From an uncultured Lachnospiraceae bacterium (lineage in GTDB: Bacteria > Bacillota > Clostridia > Lachnospirales > Lachnospiraceae), in NCBI GenBank assembly GCA_910585215.1, contig CAJUDQ010000037.1, positions 1 through 34,393 of the forward strand: DNA of 34,393 bases, in the 5' to 3' direction. Below, piece by piece: positions 25,134-33,383 of this stretch. Below the pieces are notes generated by a model, which made no database searches, had not been told where the DNA came from, and was given only the letters and a program-made list of their open reading frames with translations. The stretch's first letter is position 1. Each line of letters starts with the position of its first letter. Position numbers and translations under genes: made by a program.

Positions 25134-26621
25134 ATGTTAGATTATTTTATTGAATGTACAAACAAATATATTGATAATATGCCTAAAAAAGAGCGAAAAA
25201 AATATGGTCAATTTTTTACAAGCAAAGAAACGGCACGCTTTATGGCTGAATTATATACTATTCCTGAAAATTTATCCAAAGTTTGCATTTTGGATGCAGG
25301 AGCAGGCTCAGGTATATTGTCGTGTGCACTTTTAGAGCGATTAGAGCAGATTGATTTTATTCAAACAGTAGAATTGACCTGTTATGAGAATGATGACAAT
25401 ATTTTAGGTTTGCTGAAGAAAAACTTGCAAGTCTATCAGAGAAAGTCGAAAAAGGATATTCAGATAGAGATTATTACAGATAATTATATTACAAGCCAGT
25501 ATTTGGACTTTAATCATATGTTAGGGAGCAATCCCGTTCCTAAAAAGTATGATTTTGTAATTGGGAATCCTCCTTATATGAAGATACGAAGGGATGCACC
25601 GGAGGCAGCCGCGATGTCAAAGGTTTGTTATGGTGCTCCAAATCTATATTTTATTTTTGCGGCAATGGGATTGTATAATCTTACTGATAATGGACAAATG
25701 GTGTATATTATACCTCGCTCATGGACTTCGGGACCATATTTTAAGTGTTTTAGACAGTATCTCTTAACAAAGGGTAAATTGGAACATATTCATTTGTTTG
25801 TAAGTAGAAATAAGGTATTTGATAAAGAGGATGTTTTACAGGAAACGATGATTATAAAAGTAAAGAAGACAGATAAAATACCAGAAGAAGTTATGATTAC
25901 CTCTTCACAATCAAATAGAGACTTTGATAATCTGACTTCTTTGAAAGTTGCATATAGAGTTGTAGTGTCAGAGACTGATTACTATGTGTATTTGGTAACG
26001 AATGAAAAGGAAGTTTCTGTATTAGAGCGATTACATAAGTTTGATAAGACATTGCCAGATATTGGATTAAAAATGAAAACAGGACTGATAGTTGATTTTC
26101 GTAACCGCAGGATACTTCGTGATTATGCAGAAGAAGGTGCAATTCCTCTTTTTTATTCGCAGCATATCAAACAAGGAGAAGTGAAATTTCCTATTCAAAA
26201 AGAGCATGAGTATATTGTAACTGATCAAAAAGGATTAATGCAGGATAATCAAAATTATTTGTTTGTAAAGCGTTTTACTGCAAAGGAAGAACACCGCAGA
26301 CTGCAATGTGGGGTATATTTATCGAAAAAATATCCGCAATATAAGAAAATAAGTACACAAAATAAAATTAATTTTATAGACGGATTAGTAACAGAAATGT
26401 CAGAGTGTCTTGTGTATGGATTGTATGTAATTTTTAATTCTACGCTTTATGATGAATATTATAGAATTTTGAATGGTTCAACGCAGGTAAATTCAACGGA
26501 AGTTAATGCCATGCCTGTGCCAGATTTGGAAAATATAAAGGAAATGGGAAGAAAATTGATGAAAAGTAGGGATATGTCTGAGAATAATTGCAATGTGATA
26601 TTGGAGGAATATTGTGGATAA
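25134..26621 (+). CDS. BsuBI/PstI-type adenine-specific DNA methyltransferase
   Basis: A 495-residue N6-adenine DNA methyltransferase of the Eco57I-like gamma arrangement. The SAM-binding motif DAGAGSGILSCALLE starts at Asp54, the catalytic NPPY is residues 145-148, and the target-recognition region follows in the C-terminal half. Residues 18-30 (PKKERKKYGQFFT) match the N-terminal block common to this family. The downstream BsuBI/PstI-like nuclease suggests a target of CTGCAG. It protects the host, where such sites occur in core genes, for example 2877, 6688, 8543 and 12002. The ATG follows GAAGGT. Its end overlaps the nuclease start by 8 bases. Confidence 0.9.
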   Translation: MLDYFIECTNKYIDNMPKKERKKYGQFFTSKETARFMAELYTIPENLSKVCILDAGAGSGILSCALLERLEQIDFIQTVELTCYENDDNILGLLKKNLQVYQRKSKKDIQIEIITDNYITSQYLDFNHMLGSNPVPKKYDFVIGNPPYMKIRRDAPEAAAMSKVCYGAPNLYFIFAAMGLYNLTDNGQMVYIIPRSWTSGPYFKCFRQYLLTKGKLEHIHLFVSRNKVFDKEDVLQETMIIKVKKTDKIPEEVMITSSQSNRDFDNLTSLKVAYRVVVSETDYYVYLVTNEKEVSVLERLHKFDKTLPDIGLKMKTGLIVDFRNRRILRDYAEEGAIPLFYSQHIKQGEVKFPIQKEHEYIVTDQKGLMQDNQNYLFVKRFTAKEEHRRLQCGVYLSKKYPQYKKISTQNKINFIDGLVTEMSECLVYGLYVIFNSTLYDEYYRILNGSTQVNSTEVNAMPVPDLENIKEMGRKLMKSRDMSENNCNVILEEYCG

Positions 26622-27531
26622 AATTGATGAGGCAAGAGAACTTCTGAAAATGCTTGGAATGCCGAAAACGCAGCAGGCAGATATTTGCTGTTATGTGCTG
26701 TTGGCAATGGCAGGGATAAAGCCGGATACATTATGGAAAGATGCTGGAAATGAGTGGATTCGTATCCATGATATTATCCAATTTGCGAATACATATTATG
26801 GATCAACTTATGCGGAAAACAGCAGGGAAACTTTTCGTAAACAGGCATTACATCATTTTCGCAATGCCGCACTTGTAGAGGATAATGGAAAAGCCACAAA
26901 CAGTCCTAATTACAGGTACAGGCTTACAGAAGAAACATTGCAGATGGTAAGGACATTTCAAACATCAGAATGGCAAAAGTCTGTAAGTCGATTTTTGGAA
27001 TATCATGAAAAACTGGTAGACATGTATGCTTCAAAAAAGAAAATGACAATGATGCCGGTGCGTATCAATGGAGCAGATTTTCAATTTTCTATAGGCAGAC
27101 ACAATGAACTGCAAAAGGCTATTATTCAGGAATTTGCGCCACGATTTGCGCCCAATTCAGAATGTTTGTATGTTGGTGATACCATAGAGAAAGATTTGGT
27201 AAAGAATGTTGATAAGTTAAAAGAATTGGGATTTGAAATAACTTTGCATGACAAGATGCCGGATGTGGTTTTGTACAGAGAAGATAAAGACTGGATATAT
27301 TTTGTTGAATCAGTGACTTCCGTAGGTCCGATGGACGCTAAAAGAATATTGGAAATAACTGAAATGACAAAGTGTGTAGCGGCAGGGAAAATCTTTGTGA
27401 CAGCATTTCTTGATTTTAAGACTTATAAGAGATTTTCAGAAAATTTGGCATGGGAAACGGAAGTCTGGATTGCGGAGATGCCGGAGCATATGATACATTT
27501 GAATGGGGATAAGTTTTTAGGACCGAGATAG
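26614..27531 (+). CDS. BsuBI/PstI family type II restriction endonuclease
   Basis: A 305-residue protein. It starts at a GTG with TTGGAGGAAT just before it, inside the end of the methyltransferase gene, so translation is probably coupled and follows host protection. The C-terminal half has the family signature: PD at 216-217 (KMPDVVLY), then Glu232 in FVESVTSVGPM, typical of the PD-(D/E)XK-fold BsuBI/PstI nucleases ('EAVTSHGP' in relatives). The N-terminal 130 residues are a helical, winged-helix-like region seen in the family. It should cut unmethylated DNA, by homology at CTGCAG. It appears full length with the key acidic residues present. Confidence 0.92.
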   Translation: MDKIDEARELLKMLGMPKTQQADICCYVLLAMAGIKPDTLWKDAGNEWIRIHDIIQFANTYYGSTYAENSRETFRKQALHHFRNAALVEDNGKATNSPNYRYRLTEETLQMVRTFQTSEWQKSVSRFLEYHEKLVDMYASKKKMTMMPVRINGADFQFSIGRHNELQKAIIQEFAPRFAPNSECLYVGDTIEKDLVKNVDKLKELGFEITLHDKMPDVVLYREDKDWIYFVESVTSVGPMDAKRILEITEMTKCVAAGKIFVTAFLDFKTYKRFSENLAWETEVWIAEMPEHMIHLNGDKFLGPR

Positions 27532-27588
27532 AAATTATATAGAAATATGTTGGATGTTTAGAGTTTAATAGGTTAAGAGGAGAAGAAC

Positions 27589-29040
27589 GTGAAAGAAGAT
27601 AAAATACCAAAGGTTTTTATATCATATTCTTGGAGCAGCGATGATATAACTATGCCATTAGCTGAGCGCTTGGTGTCACATGGGGTAGATGTTGTTTTGG
27701 ATAAATGGGATTTAAAGGAAGGGCAAGATAAATATGCTTTTATGGAGCAGTGCGTCAATAACCCAGAAGTTGACAAAGTTCTTATAGTCTGTGATCAAAA
27801 GTATGCAGATAAAGCTAATAATAGAAAAGGGGGAGTAGGTGATGAGACAGCTATTATTTCAACTGAAATATATGGAAAAGTAAATCAAGAAAAATTTATT
27901 CCTATTATTGCGGAGTGTGATGAGGAAGGAAATCCGTATGTTCCTGTCTATATTAAATCAAGGATTTATGTTGATTTATCAAATGCGGAACAGTATGAAG
28001 CAGAATATGAAAAATTATTACGGAATATATATGAAAAACCATTATTTAAAAAACCTAAATTGGGATCAAAACCGGAGTGGCTAGAGGGAGATAGTGTAAA
28101 CCTTTTCCCTTTGCAAGATTTAGTTCGGCAGTTAAAAGGAAGTAGCGATGTTAGAAAACAGAATCTAATAATCAGACGATTTATTGATCAGTATATTGAA
28201 ATATTAAAATCCTATTACAATAAAGACTTAAATGCTGGACAACAAGTATATGAAACATGGATGAAGACAAAAAATGTTCGAGATTACTTTTTAGACTTTT
28301 TGGATGCTCTTTTAGAAACTGATTGTGATATGGGAAGGTTATTGTGTGAAATATTTGAAAGATTTTACAATACGCTTACTTGTGTTAAGACTTTTAATGA
28401 CAAAGCAAATTCTTATGGCGATATAGAGTGCGATGTTTTCAAAACGCTTATTTGGGAACTGTTTATCTGTACAGTAACATTTTTAAGACATTTTGAAGAT
28501 TATGGAACATTGAATAAAGTATTAAGTAATACATATTTTTTGATTGATTCAGGATTTGGCGGTTCTTTTAAGCCAACAAATTATGCAAGATTTAGGCACT
28601 TCAGTAAACCTATAGAGGAATATTACAAACCGGAATCAGAGAAAAAAGATTTATTTACTTTGATGGGAAATACATTATGCTGCGAAAGAGAAAAATATCC
28701 AATATATACAAAGGAAACATTAGCCCAGGCAGACTTATTCCTTTATCAAGTATTTAATGCCTTTGATTTGGTAAGTGAGAGTACATCATATAGAGATAGT
28801 TGTTGGTTTCCAACATGTTATGTTTATGCTGGAGAAAGAATGTATGAGTGGGAAAAGATGAAATCTCGAAAATATTGTGAAAAAATGTATGTTTTGTTTG
28901 GAGTTGAAAATGTTGAAAAACTTAAAAACGTAATATCAAAATGTACTTATGAACGAGATATGCATTATAGAGGAAGTTTTGATGCTGCATTAGCTATTTT
29001 GAATTATATAAAAATTGAGGACATAGGAAGTATAAATTGA
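27589..29040 (+). CDS. SEFIR-domain protein, probable antiphage effector
   Basis: A 483-residue protein starting at a GTG, with AGAGGAG at 27576-27582. Residues about 7-150 are a SEFIR (TIR-like) domain: KVFISYSWSS opens strand A, followed by ERLVSHGVDVVLDKWDL, KEGQDKYAFME and a KVLIVCDQKYADKA block with RKGGVGDETAI. The remaining 330 residues are helical and rich in Cys and aromatics, and I recognise no known domain. Bacterial SEFIR proteins act in abortive-infection antiphage defence, reported to deplete NAD. Its place 57 bases after a restriction nuclease supports a defence role. The C-terminal region may be the infection sensor. Both the effector activity and this role are inferred, not shown by the sequence. 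Confidence 0.75.
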   Translation: MKEDKIPKVFISYSWSSDDITMPLAERLVSHGVDVVLDKWDLKEGQDKYAFMEQCVNNPEVDKVLIVCDQKYADKANNRKGGVGDETAIISTEIYGKVNQEKFIPIIAECDEEGNPYVPVYIKSRIYVDLSNAEQYEAEYEKLLRNIYEKPLFKKPKLGSKPEWLEGDSVNLFPLQDLVRQLKGSSDVRKQNLIIRRFIDQYIEILKSYYNKDLNAGQQVYETWMKTKNVRDYFLDFLDALLETDCDMGRLLCEIFERFYNTLTCVKTFNDKANSYGDIECDVFKTLIWELFICTVTFLRHFEDYGTLNKVLSNTYFLIDSGFGGSFKPTNYARFRHFSKPIEEYYKPESEKKDLFTLMGNTLCCEREKYPIYTKETLAQADLFLYQVFNAFDLVSESTSYRDSCWFPTCYVYAGERMYEWEKMKSRKYCEKMYVLFGVENVEKLKNVISKCTYERDMHYRGSFDAALAILNYIKIEDIGSIN

Positions 29041-29071
29041 GGGTAATTCTGAAAATGCTATAATTATTTTG

Positions 29072-29094
29072 TGGTTCTATTTTGGTTCTAAAAA
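29072..29094 (+). repeat. Tandem TGGTTCTA repeats, candidate integrase arm sites
   Basis: Two copies of TGGTTCTA (with AT-rich spacing) lie 100 bases left of the tuf fragment. Such short direct repeats next to the integrase gene end are common at the attachment-site edge of Firmicute integrative elements, where arm-type sites are found. No integrase gene remains here, so the meaning is uncertain. Confidence 0.35.
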
Positions 29095-29185
29095 ATTTGA
29101 AAACCTCAAATAACATGGCTGAAATAGGAGAATATAAACACAAAATCCAATAAAATGCATGAAAAAGCATTATAATTATGTTCCC

Positions 29186-29246
29186 TACGAACCGTGAAGG
29201 TGGTAGAACAGTTGGTTCAGGTAAGGTTGCTACAGTTATTGAATAA
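29186..29246 (+). pseudogene. tuf: Truncated tuf fragment (3' end only)
   Basis: The open frame reads REGGRTVGSGKVATVIE and stop, identical in protein sequence to the last 17 residues of EF-Tu. The preceding codons (TACGAA) no longer match tuf. It has no start and cannot be expressed as EF-Tu. All five base differences from the intact gene are silent, so it is a second tuf allele's end, not a recent exact copy. It is followed by a terminator, as an intact tuf gene would be. Confidence 0.85.
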
Positions 29247-29248
29247 TT
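29192..29248 (+). repeat. Right copy of the tuf 3'-end direct repeat (candidate attR)
   Basis: Partner of 24765-24821. The common 29-base core is 29205-29233. The copies are 4427 bases apart. If a recombinase exchanged strands within the core, the ancestral chromosome would carry the left part of the first copy and the right part of this one. Confidence 0.7.
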
Positions 29249-29268
29249 AGAATTTATTTAGTAAAATC

Positions 29269-29300
29269 AAGGCTTTCGGGATTTCTCCGAAAGCCTTTTT
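29269..29300 (+). terminator. Terminator after the tuf fragment, probably the original tuf terminator
   Basis: AAGGCTTTCGG (29269-29279) pairs with CCGAAAGCCTT (29287-29297) with T residues to 29300, a perfect 11-bp stem. Its position 21 bases after the fragment's stop matches what would be expected of an intact tuf gene, which suggests it is the chromosomal original. Confidence 0.9.
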
Positions 29301-29425
29301 ACATGAAAAGCAGACTTGTATTTTGTTTGTGTTTCTATGATTGAATAAATATTTTTTATAGCAAAACTGTGGTATTATATAATATTGTATTTGAAATAAA
29401 TAAGGATTAACATGGAGGAAAATAA

Positions 29426-31108
29426 ATGGATTTTGAAACTAAAGAGCCAATAAACAAAGGATGGTCGAGCGATAAAAAATACTGTGTTACAGACAAAGAC
29501 GGCACACGGTATCTTTTGCGTGTATCTGATATTGCACAGTATGATACAAAACAGTCCGAATTTAACATGATGAAACAGGTTGCTTCTTTTGGAGTGTCTA
29601 TGTGCCAACCTATTGAGTTTGGTACTTGTAAGGATGGTGTTTATTCCATTCAAAGTTGGATTGACGGCGAAGATGCAGAGCAAGTTATATCGGGCTACTC
29701 AGATACTGAGCAGTATGTATTCGGTCTTGAAGCGGGCCGTATTCTTCGCAAGATCCATTCTATCCCTGCTCCTGAAACACAGGAAGATTGGGAAATCCGT
29801 TTTAATCACAAAATGGATTATAAGATCAAAAAGTACGACGAGTGCCCCATCAAGTATGAGAACGGACAGGTATTTATCGACTACATAAACAAGAACCGTC
29901 ATTTGCTGAAAAATAGACCACAAGTATATCAGCATGGCGACTACCATATTGGTAATATGATGATTGACCGTAATGGTCAGCTCTACATTATTGACTTCAA
30001 TCGTAATGACTATGGCGACCCGTGGGAAGAATTTAATCGTATTGTGTGGTGCGCTCAAAAGGCTCCTCTCTTTGCCTCTGGTATGGTGAACGGATACTTT
30101 GATGATAATGTACCTATGGAGTTTTGGAGATTGCTTGCACTTTACATTTCAAGTAATACGCTCTCTTCTGTATATTGGGCAATTCCATTTGGACAGAACG
30201 AAGTGAGTACCATGCTAAAGCAAGCAAAGGAAGTTCTTTCTTGGTATGACAATATGCGTAATCCTGTGCCAACATGGTATTTCAAAGGCTATTATCTGCA
30301 GTACATTGATGACATTCCCTTCAAGCTGAAAAGTGCGTTTGATTTTAGCTTTATGAAAGAATATGGAACTGTGTTCAAGATTTATGATGATCAAGATTCT
30401 GGAAATATTTGCTTTGGTACAGAAAAGGACGGTCAGCGTTATTTCATTAAATTCGCCGGTGCTCCTACCGAGCAGTACAACGGCGATCCTGCGGATGCTA
30501 TTGCAAGGCTGAAAACCACCCTGCCAATTTACAGAAAGTTGAAACACAAAAATTTGATTGATTTTATCAGAGCCAATGAGATCGGCGGAGGCTTTGCTAT
30601 GGTATTTCAGTGGGCGGATGGAGATTGCATGGGCAGAATGTACCCGACGTCGCACCGCCGCTTTATGCAGCTTCCTGTCAATGTCAAGCTTGCAATATTT
30701 AGCGATATATTGAGCTTTTTTGAATATGTTGTTTCTCAAGACTATGTCGCAATTGATTTTTATGATGGCAGTATTATGTATGATTTTGAGAAGGGAAAGA
30801 CAACTATTTGCGATATTGATTTTTTCCGTAAGCAACCGTGTATAAATGATATGGGACGTATGTGGGGCAGCGCTCTTTTTCAATCACCAGAGGAATATCA
30901 GCTCAGGGCCATTATTGATGAGGTTACGAACGTCTATACTCTTGGTGCTACCGCTTTTGCTTTTTTTGGTGAGTATAACCGCACACGGGAAAAATGGAAG
31001 CTTGGCGACAAGCTTTTTGAGGTTGCTACAAGAGCTGTGAGTGATAATCGCATCAATCGACAGCAATCAATTCGACAGTTCACAGAAGAATGGGAGGCTG
31101 CGTTATAA
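29426..31108 (+). CDS. Fusion of an aminoglycoside-phosphotransferase-like kinase and a protein-kinase-like domain
   Basis: A 560-residue protein with two kinase-fold halves. Residues about 1-285 are an APH-type kinase with the catalytic loop HGDYHIGN (170-177) and IDFN with the metal-binding Asp190. Residues about 300-560 are a second kinase-like domain: Lys342 in YFIKF, VAIDFYDGSI with Asp444, and CDIDFF with Asp463/Asp465 standing in for DFG. Comparable pieces are known to me mainly as separate proteins, so the fusion is notable. The substrates are unknown; antibiotic, nucleoside or protein phosphorylation are all possible. ATG 29426 follows GGAGG. It overlaps the next gene by one base (TAATG), so the two are coupled. 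Confidence 0.75.
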   Translation: MDFETKEPINKGWSSDKKYCVTDKDGTRYLLRVSDIAQYDTKQSEFNMMKQVASFGVSMCQPIEFGTCKDGVYSIQSWIDGEDAEQVISGYSDTEQYVFGLEAGRILRKIHSIPAPETQEDWEIRFNHKMDYKIKKYDECPIKYENGQVFIDYINKNRHLLKNRPQVYQHGDYHIGNMMIDRNGQLYIIDFNRNDYGDPWEEFNRIVWCAQKAPLFASGMVNGYFDDNVPMEFWRLLALYISSNTLSSVYWAIPFGQNEVSTMLKQAKEVLSWYDNMRNPVPTWYFKGYYLQYIDDIPFKLKSAFDFSFMKEYGTVFKIYDDQDSGNICFGTEKDGQRYFIKFAGAPTEQYNGDPADAIARLKTTLPIYRKLKHKNLIDFIRANEIGGGFAMVFQWADGDCMGRMYPTSHRRFMQLPVNVKLAIFSDILSFFEYVVSQDYVAIDFYDGSIMYDFEKGKTTICDIDFFRKQPCINDMGRMWGSALFQSPEEYQLRAIIDEVTNVYTLGATAFAFFGEYNRTREKWKLGDKLFEVATRAVSDNRINRQQSIRQFTEEWEAAL

Positions 31109-31485
31109 TGAAAGCTATTGCATTTTGCGGACTTGCGTGTTGCGTATGTTCTGAAAACAAGGGTTGTATTGGTTGTCAAGACGGAGGATGTGAAAGCCAT
31201 AGCTGGTGCAAAAACTATATTTGTTGTAAAGAAAAAGGGCTGAACGGCTGTTGGGAATGTTCTGATTTTCCTTGCACAGGTTGTATGCTTGATAAGCTTC
31301 GTATTCGTGCTTTCGCAGAGTTTGCGAGAAGGTACAGTGTAGAAGAACTGGAACAATGTCTTCTTAGAAACAAGGAAAAAGGCATTGTGTATCATTATGA
31401 TGGTCAGCTTGTCGGAGACTATGATAAATGTCAGACCGAAGAAGAAATTATGGAAATGATTAAGAACGGAAAAATGGTAGATTAA
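31108..31485 (+). CDS. Cys-rich DUF3795-like protein
   Basis: A 125-residue protein with many Cys residues in its first 60 positions (FCGLACCVC, GCIGC, GCES, WCKNYICC, CWECSDFPCTGC), a pattern typical of the DUF3795 family, thought to bind metal. The second half is helical (LRIRAFAEFARRYSVEEL). Its function is not known. The ATG at 31108 shares its A with the stop codon of the kinase fusion gene and is preceded by GGGAGG, so the two are translationally coupled. A role with the kinase fusion, such as metal-dependent modification or sensing, is possible but only inferred. Confidence 0.8.
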   Translation: MKAIAFCGLACCVCSENKGCIGCQDGGCESHSWCKNYICCKEKGLNGCWECSDFPCTGCMLDKLRIRAFAEFARRYSVEELEQCLLRNKEKGIVYHYDGQLVGDYDKCQTEEEIMEMIKNGKMVD

Positions 31486-31899
31486 TAAATATTCAGTCAA
31501 CAAAAATTGATGGATTGACTTTCAGATTGGGGAAAAGATGAAAATACTGCATTGTTAATTAACCCTACAAGGGTGAAATACCACTTAAATCAATTGAAAT
31601 TTTATGGAAGATATATAAGTGAGAACATTACAGAGGAATACTTGATAAAATGAAAGCCATAAATATTGTGGAAAAAATATATGATAAATTCCGAATTTTT
31701 ATATGATAAGCCTTTGATTTTTCCCGCTTTGATATAGGAATGTGTGTCGTGTTGTATGGATTTGATATTGTAAGTGAAGAATGAACGTGTTATAATTAAG
31801 TTTACAAATTAAGTTTTTCAAAGAAATAATGAAATATTCCAGCCAGCCATCACCTAAAGGCAGCAGGAGTGTCCTATGGTAAACAGGAGGATTTTATTA
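31486..31899 (+). other. Non-coding region with a gene remnant and a promoter
   Basis: No full gene is supported in this 414-base stretch. A frame of 44 codons without a start (31519-31653, containing NPTRVKYHLNQLKFYGRY) reads like a real protein tail and may be a decayed gene. A promoter lies at 31768-31796. The short AGGA-GTG-TCCT inverted repeat sits just before the ATG at 31876. Confidence 0.45.
31768..31796 (+). promoter_or_regulatory. Promoter of the SAM methyltransferase gene
   Basis: TTGTAA (31768-31773) and TATAAT (31791-31796) with a 17-base spacer lie about 100 bases upstream of the methyltransferase start codon. The -10 is consensus and the -35 is fair. Confidence 0.6.
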
Positions 31900-32634
31900 G
31901 TGAAAAGTATATTTGAACAAGTGGAAAGAAATATAGACAGCCTTGTCACAGATAATGCAGATTGGACTGCATGTGCCTCTAAACATCAGCTTCAGGCTGC
32001 AAGGGAAGGGAAACTGAAATTATCTTTTTTTGATAAGGATGTTCCAGAAGAGTGGATAAAGAATATAAGAGGAAAAAAGATTCTTTGCTTGGCAGGTGCT
32101 GGAGGTTTACAGGCTCCATTGCTTGCGAGTGCGGGAGCAAAAGTTACAGTGATTGATATTTCAAATAAAATGTTGGATAAGGATAGAGAAATCTCAGGGA
32201 ATGAAAATTTGCAAATTGAGATAGTAAAAGGAAATATGTGTGATTTATCAATGTTTGACGACGGATGTTTTGATTACATTATAAATCCCCCTTCGTTAAT
32301 GTATATTCCAAAATTAAATGTTGTGTTTGAAGAATGTTATCGCGTGCTGAATAAAGGCGGCATCTTTATTATGATGGCGCCGAATCCGATAAATTATGTC
32401 TGTGATTATATTGATGATGAAAATGGCGGATATTATAAGGCTGTGCATAAAATGCCTTTTTATTCTAAAGATTATGACAACTCAGACTGGATTGAGTATG
32501 GACATACAATGGAAGAGTATTTGGGTGGACTGATTGAGTGTGGTTTTTTCATTAACGGATATGTAGAATGTCAAATGGATGATATTACAGAACTGTATTT
32601 TATGACAAGAGCAGTAAAGAGTTCACAATTTTGA
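31900..32634 (+). CDS. Class I SAM-dependent methyltransferase
   Basis: A 244-residue Rossmann-fold methyltransferase. The nucleotide-binding motif is ILCLAGAGGLQAPLLASAGA, followed by the acidic VTVIDIS at strand 2, the NPPS motif at strand 4 (DYIINPPSLMYIPK) and a FIMMAPNP block. It resembles UbiE/COQ5-like small-molecule methyltransferases, but the substrate cannot be told. The start is the GTG at 31900, because AGGAGG (31885-31890) lies nine bases before it. An ATG at 31876 with AGGAG is an equally real candidate and would add eight residues (MVNRRILL). It seems monocistronic. Confidence 0.8.
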   Translation: MKSIFEQVERNIDSLVTDNADWTACASKHQLQAAREGKLKLSFFDKDVPEEWIKNIRGKKILCLAGAGGLQAPLLASAGAKVTVIDISNKMLDKDREISGNENLQIEIVKGNMCDLSMFDDGCFDYIINPPSLMYIPKLNVVFEECYRVLNKGGIFIMMAPNPINYVCDYIDDENGGYYKAVHKMPFYSKDYDNSDWIEYGHTMEEYLGGLIECGFFINGYVECQMDDITELYFMTRAVKSSQF

Positions 32635-32768
32635 GTAATAGAAAAACGATAGAAAATTGTTTTGAAGATAAGTAATATATATTGAAGAATAAAAAATATT
32701 TTTTGATTTATGTTGTTTGATAGAAGCAAGGAGAAATGCTTTGTGAGAAAGGGATGAAAGGAACCGGA

Positions 32769-33242
32769 ATGAGAGTTTCATTTGATTTAGATGATACACT
32801 TTTTGTATCAGAAAAGAACTTTAAAACGGAACAGAAATTGAAATTCCCTTTTTACATGATATATAAAGAACGCTTGCGTTTAGGAACAGTAAAACTTATG
32901 AAGTACATTCATGAACAAAATATGGAACTGTGGATTTATACGACTTCCTATCGTTCAGAGCATTATATACGGGGTTTGTTTCGCTGCTATGGAATAAAAC
33001 TGGATGCGATTATTAATGGTGCAAAACATGCCAGTGAAGTGCAGGCAGGCCATTTGGAAGGCATGCCGTCAAAGTATCCAAGTAGATACCGGATTGACCT
33101 GCATGTGGATGATGACCGTTCTGTTGCTGAGAATGGAAAGACTTATGGATTTCATGTTTTCATAGTAGGCGGTCAGGATGATGAATGGACAGATAAAATC
33201 ATAAAAGAAATTGAAAGAATCAGAAAAAAAGAGAAATTATAG
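32769..33242 (+). CDS. HAD-superfamily hydrolase
   Basis: A 157-residue protein starting at the ATG at 32769, with AAAGGA (32757-32762) upstream; ATGs at 32736 and 32754 have poorly spaced sites. The first residues read MRVSFDLDDTLF, placing Asp6 and Asp8 of the catalytic DxD motif of HAD phosphatases. A later HVDDDRSV block resembles the metal-binding C-terminal motif. There is no large cap domain. It probably dephosphorylates a small molecule or a nucleic acid end, with unknown target. Confidence 0.75.
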   Translation: MRVSFDLDDTLFVSEKNFKTEQKLKFPFYMIYKERLRLGTVKLMKYIHEQNMELWIYTTSYRSEHYIRGLFRCYGIKLDAIINGAKHASEVQAGHLEGMPSKYPSRYRIDLHVDDDRSVAENGKTYGFHVFIVGGQDDEWTDKIIKEIERIRKKEKL

Positions 33243-33356
33243 TAAGAATACATTATAATTTGTATAAAGATTTCAACTTTTTGAACTTCATTTTATTGTT
33301 AAATAAGAAAATCACAAGAAATGATAAGCCTGAAAAATAAATAGCATATATACTAA

Positions 33357-33371
33357 CTGTATCATATACAG
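33357..33371. promoter_or_regulatory. Palindrome overlapping the ribosome binding site of the AraC-type gene
   Basis: CTGTAT-CAT-ATACAG has perfect 6-base arms and abuts the GAGGT of the AraC-type gene's ribosome binding site, 13 bases before its ATG. It may be an autoregulatory operator or an RNA hairpin masking the site. Confidence 0.4.
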
Positions 33372-33383
33372 GAGGTAATATAT

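Larger units (their letters stand above)
29041..29425 (+). other. Right end of the cassette, tuf fragment and kinase leader
   Basis: A 385-base gap without a complete gene. It holds tandem TGGTTCTA repeats near 29072-29094, a hairpin-like AATGC/GCATT pair near 29156-29170, the tuf 3' fragment at 29186-29246 and its terminator. It ends with a weak promoter (TATAAT at 29378-29383, poor -35) ahead of the kinase fusion gene. Confidence 0.55.

Noticed and set aside
7178..31580. The TTAACCCT-(C/A)CAAGGGT motif appears in the rpoB leader (about 7180) and near 31560.
   Set aside because: The second copy lies in a likely gene remnant, and two copies of a short hairpin 24 kb apart are weak evidence of a shared regulator.
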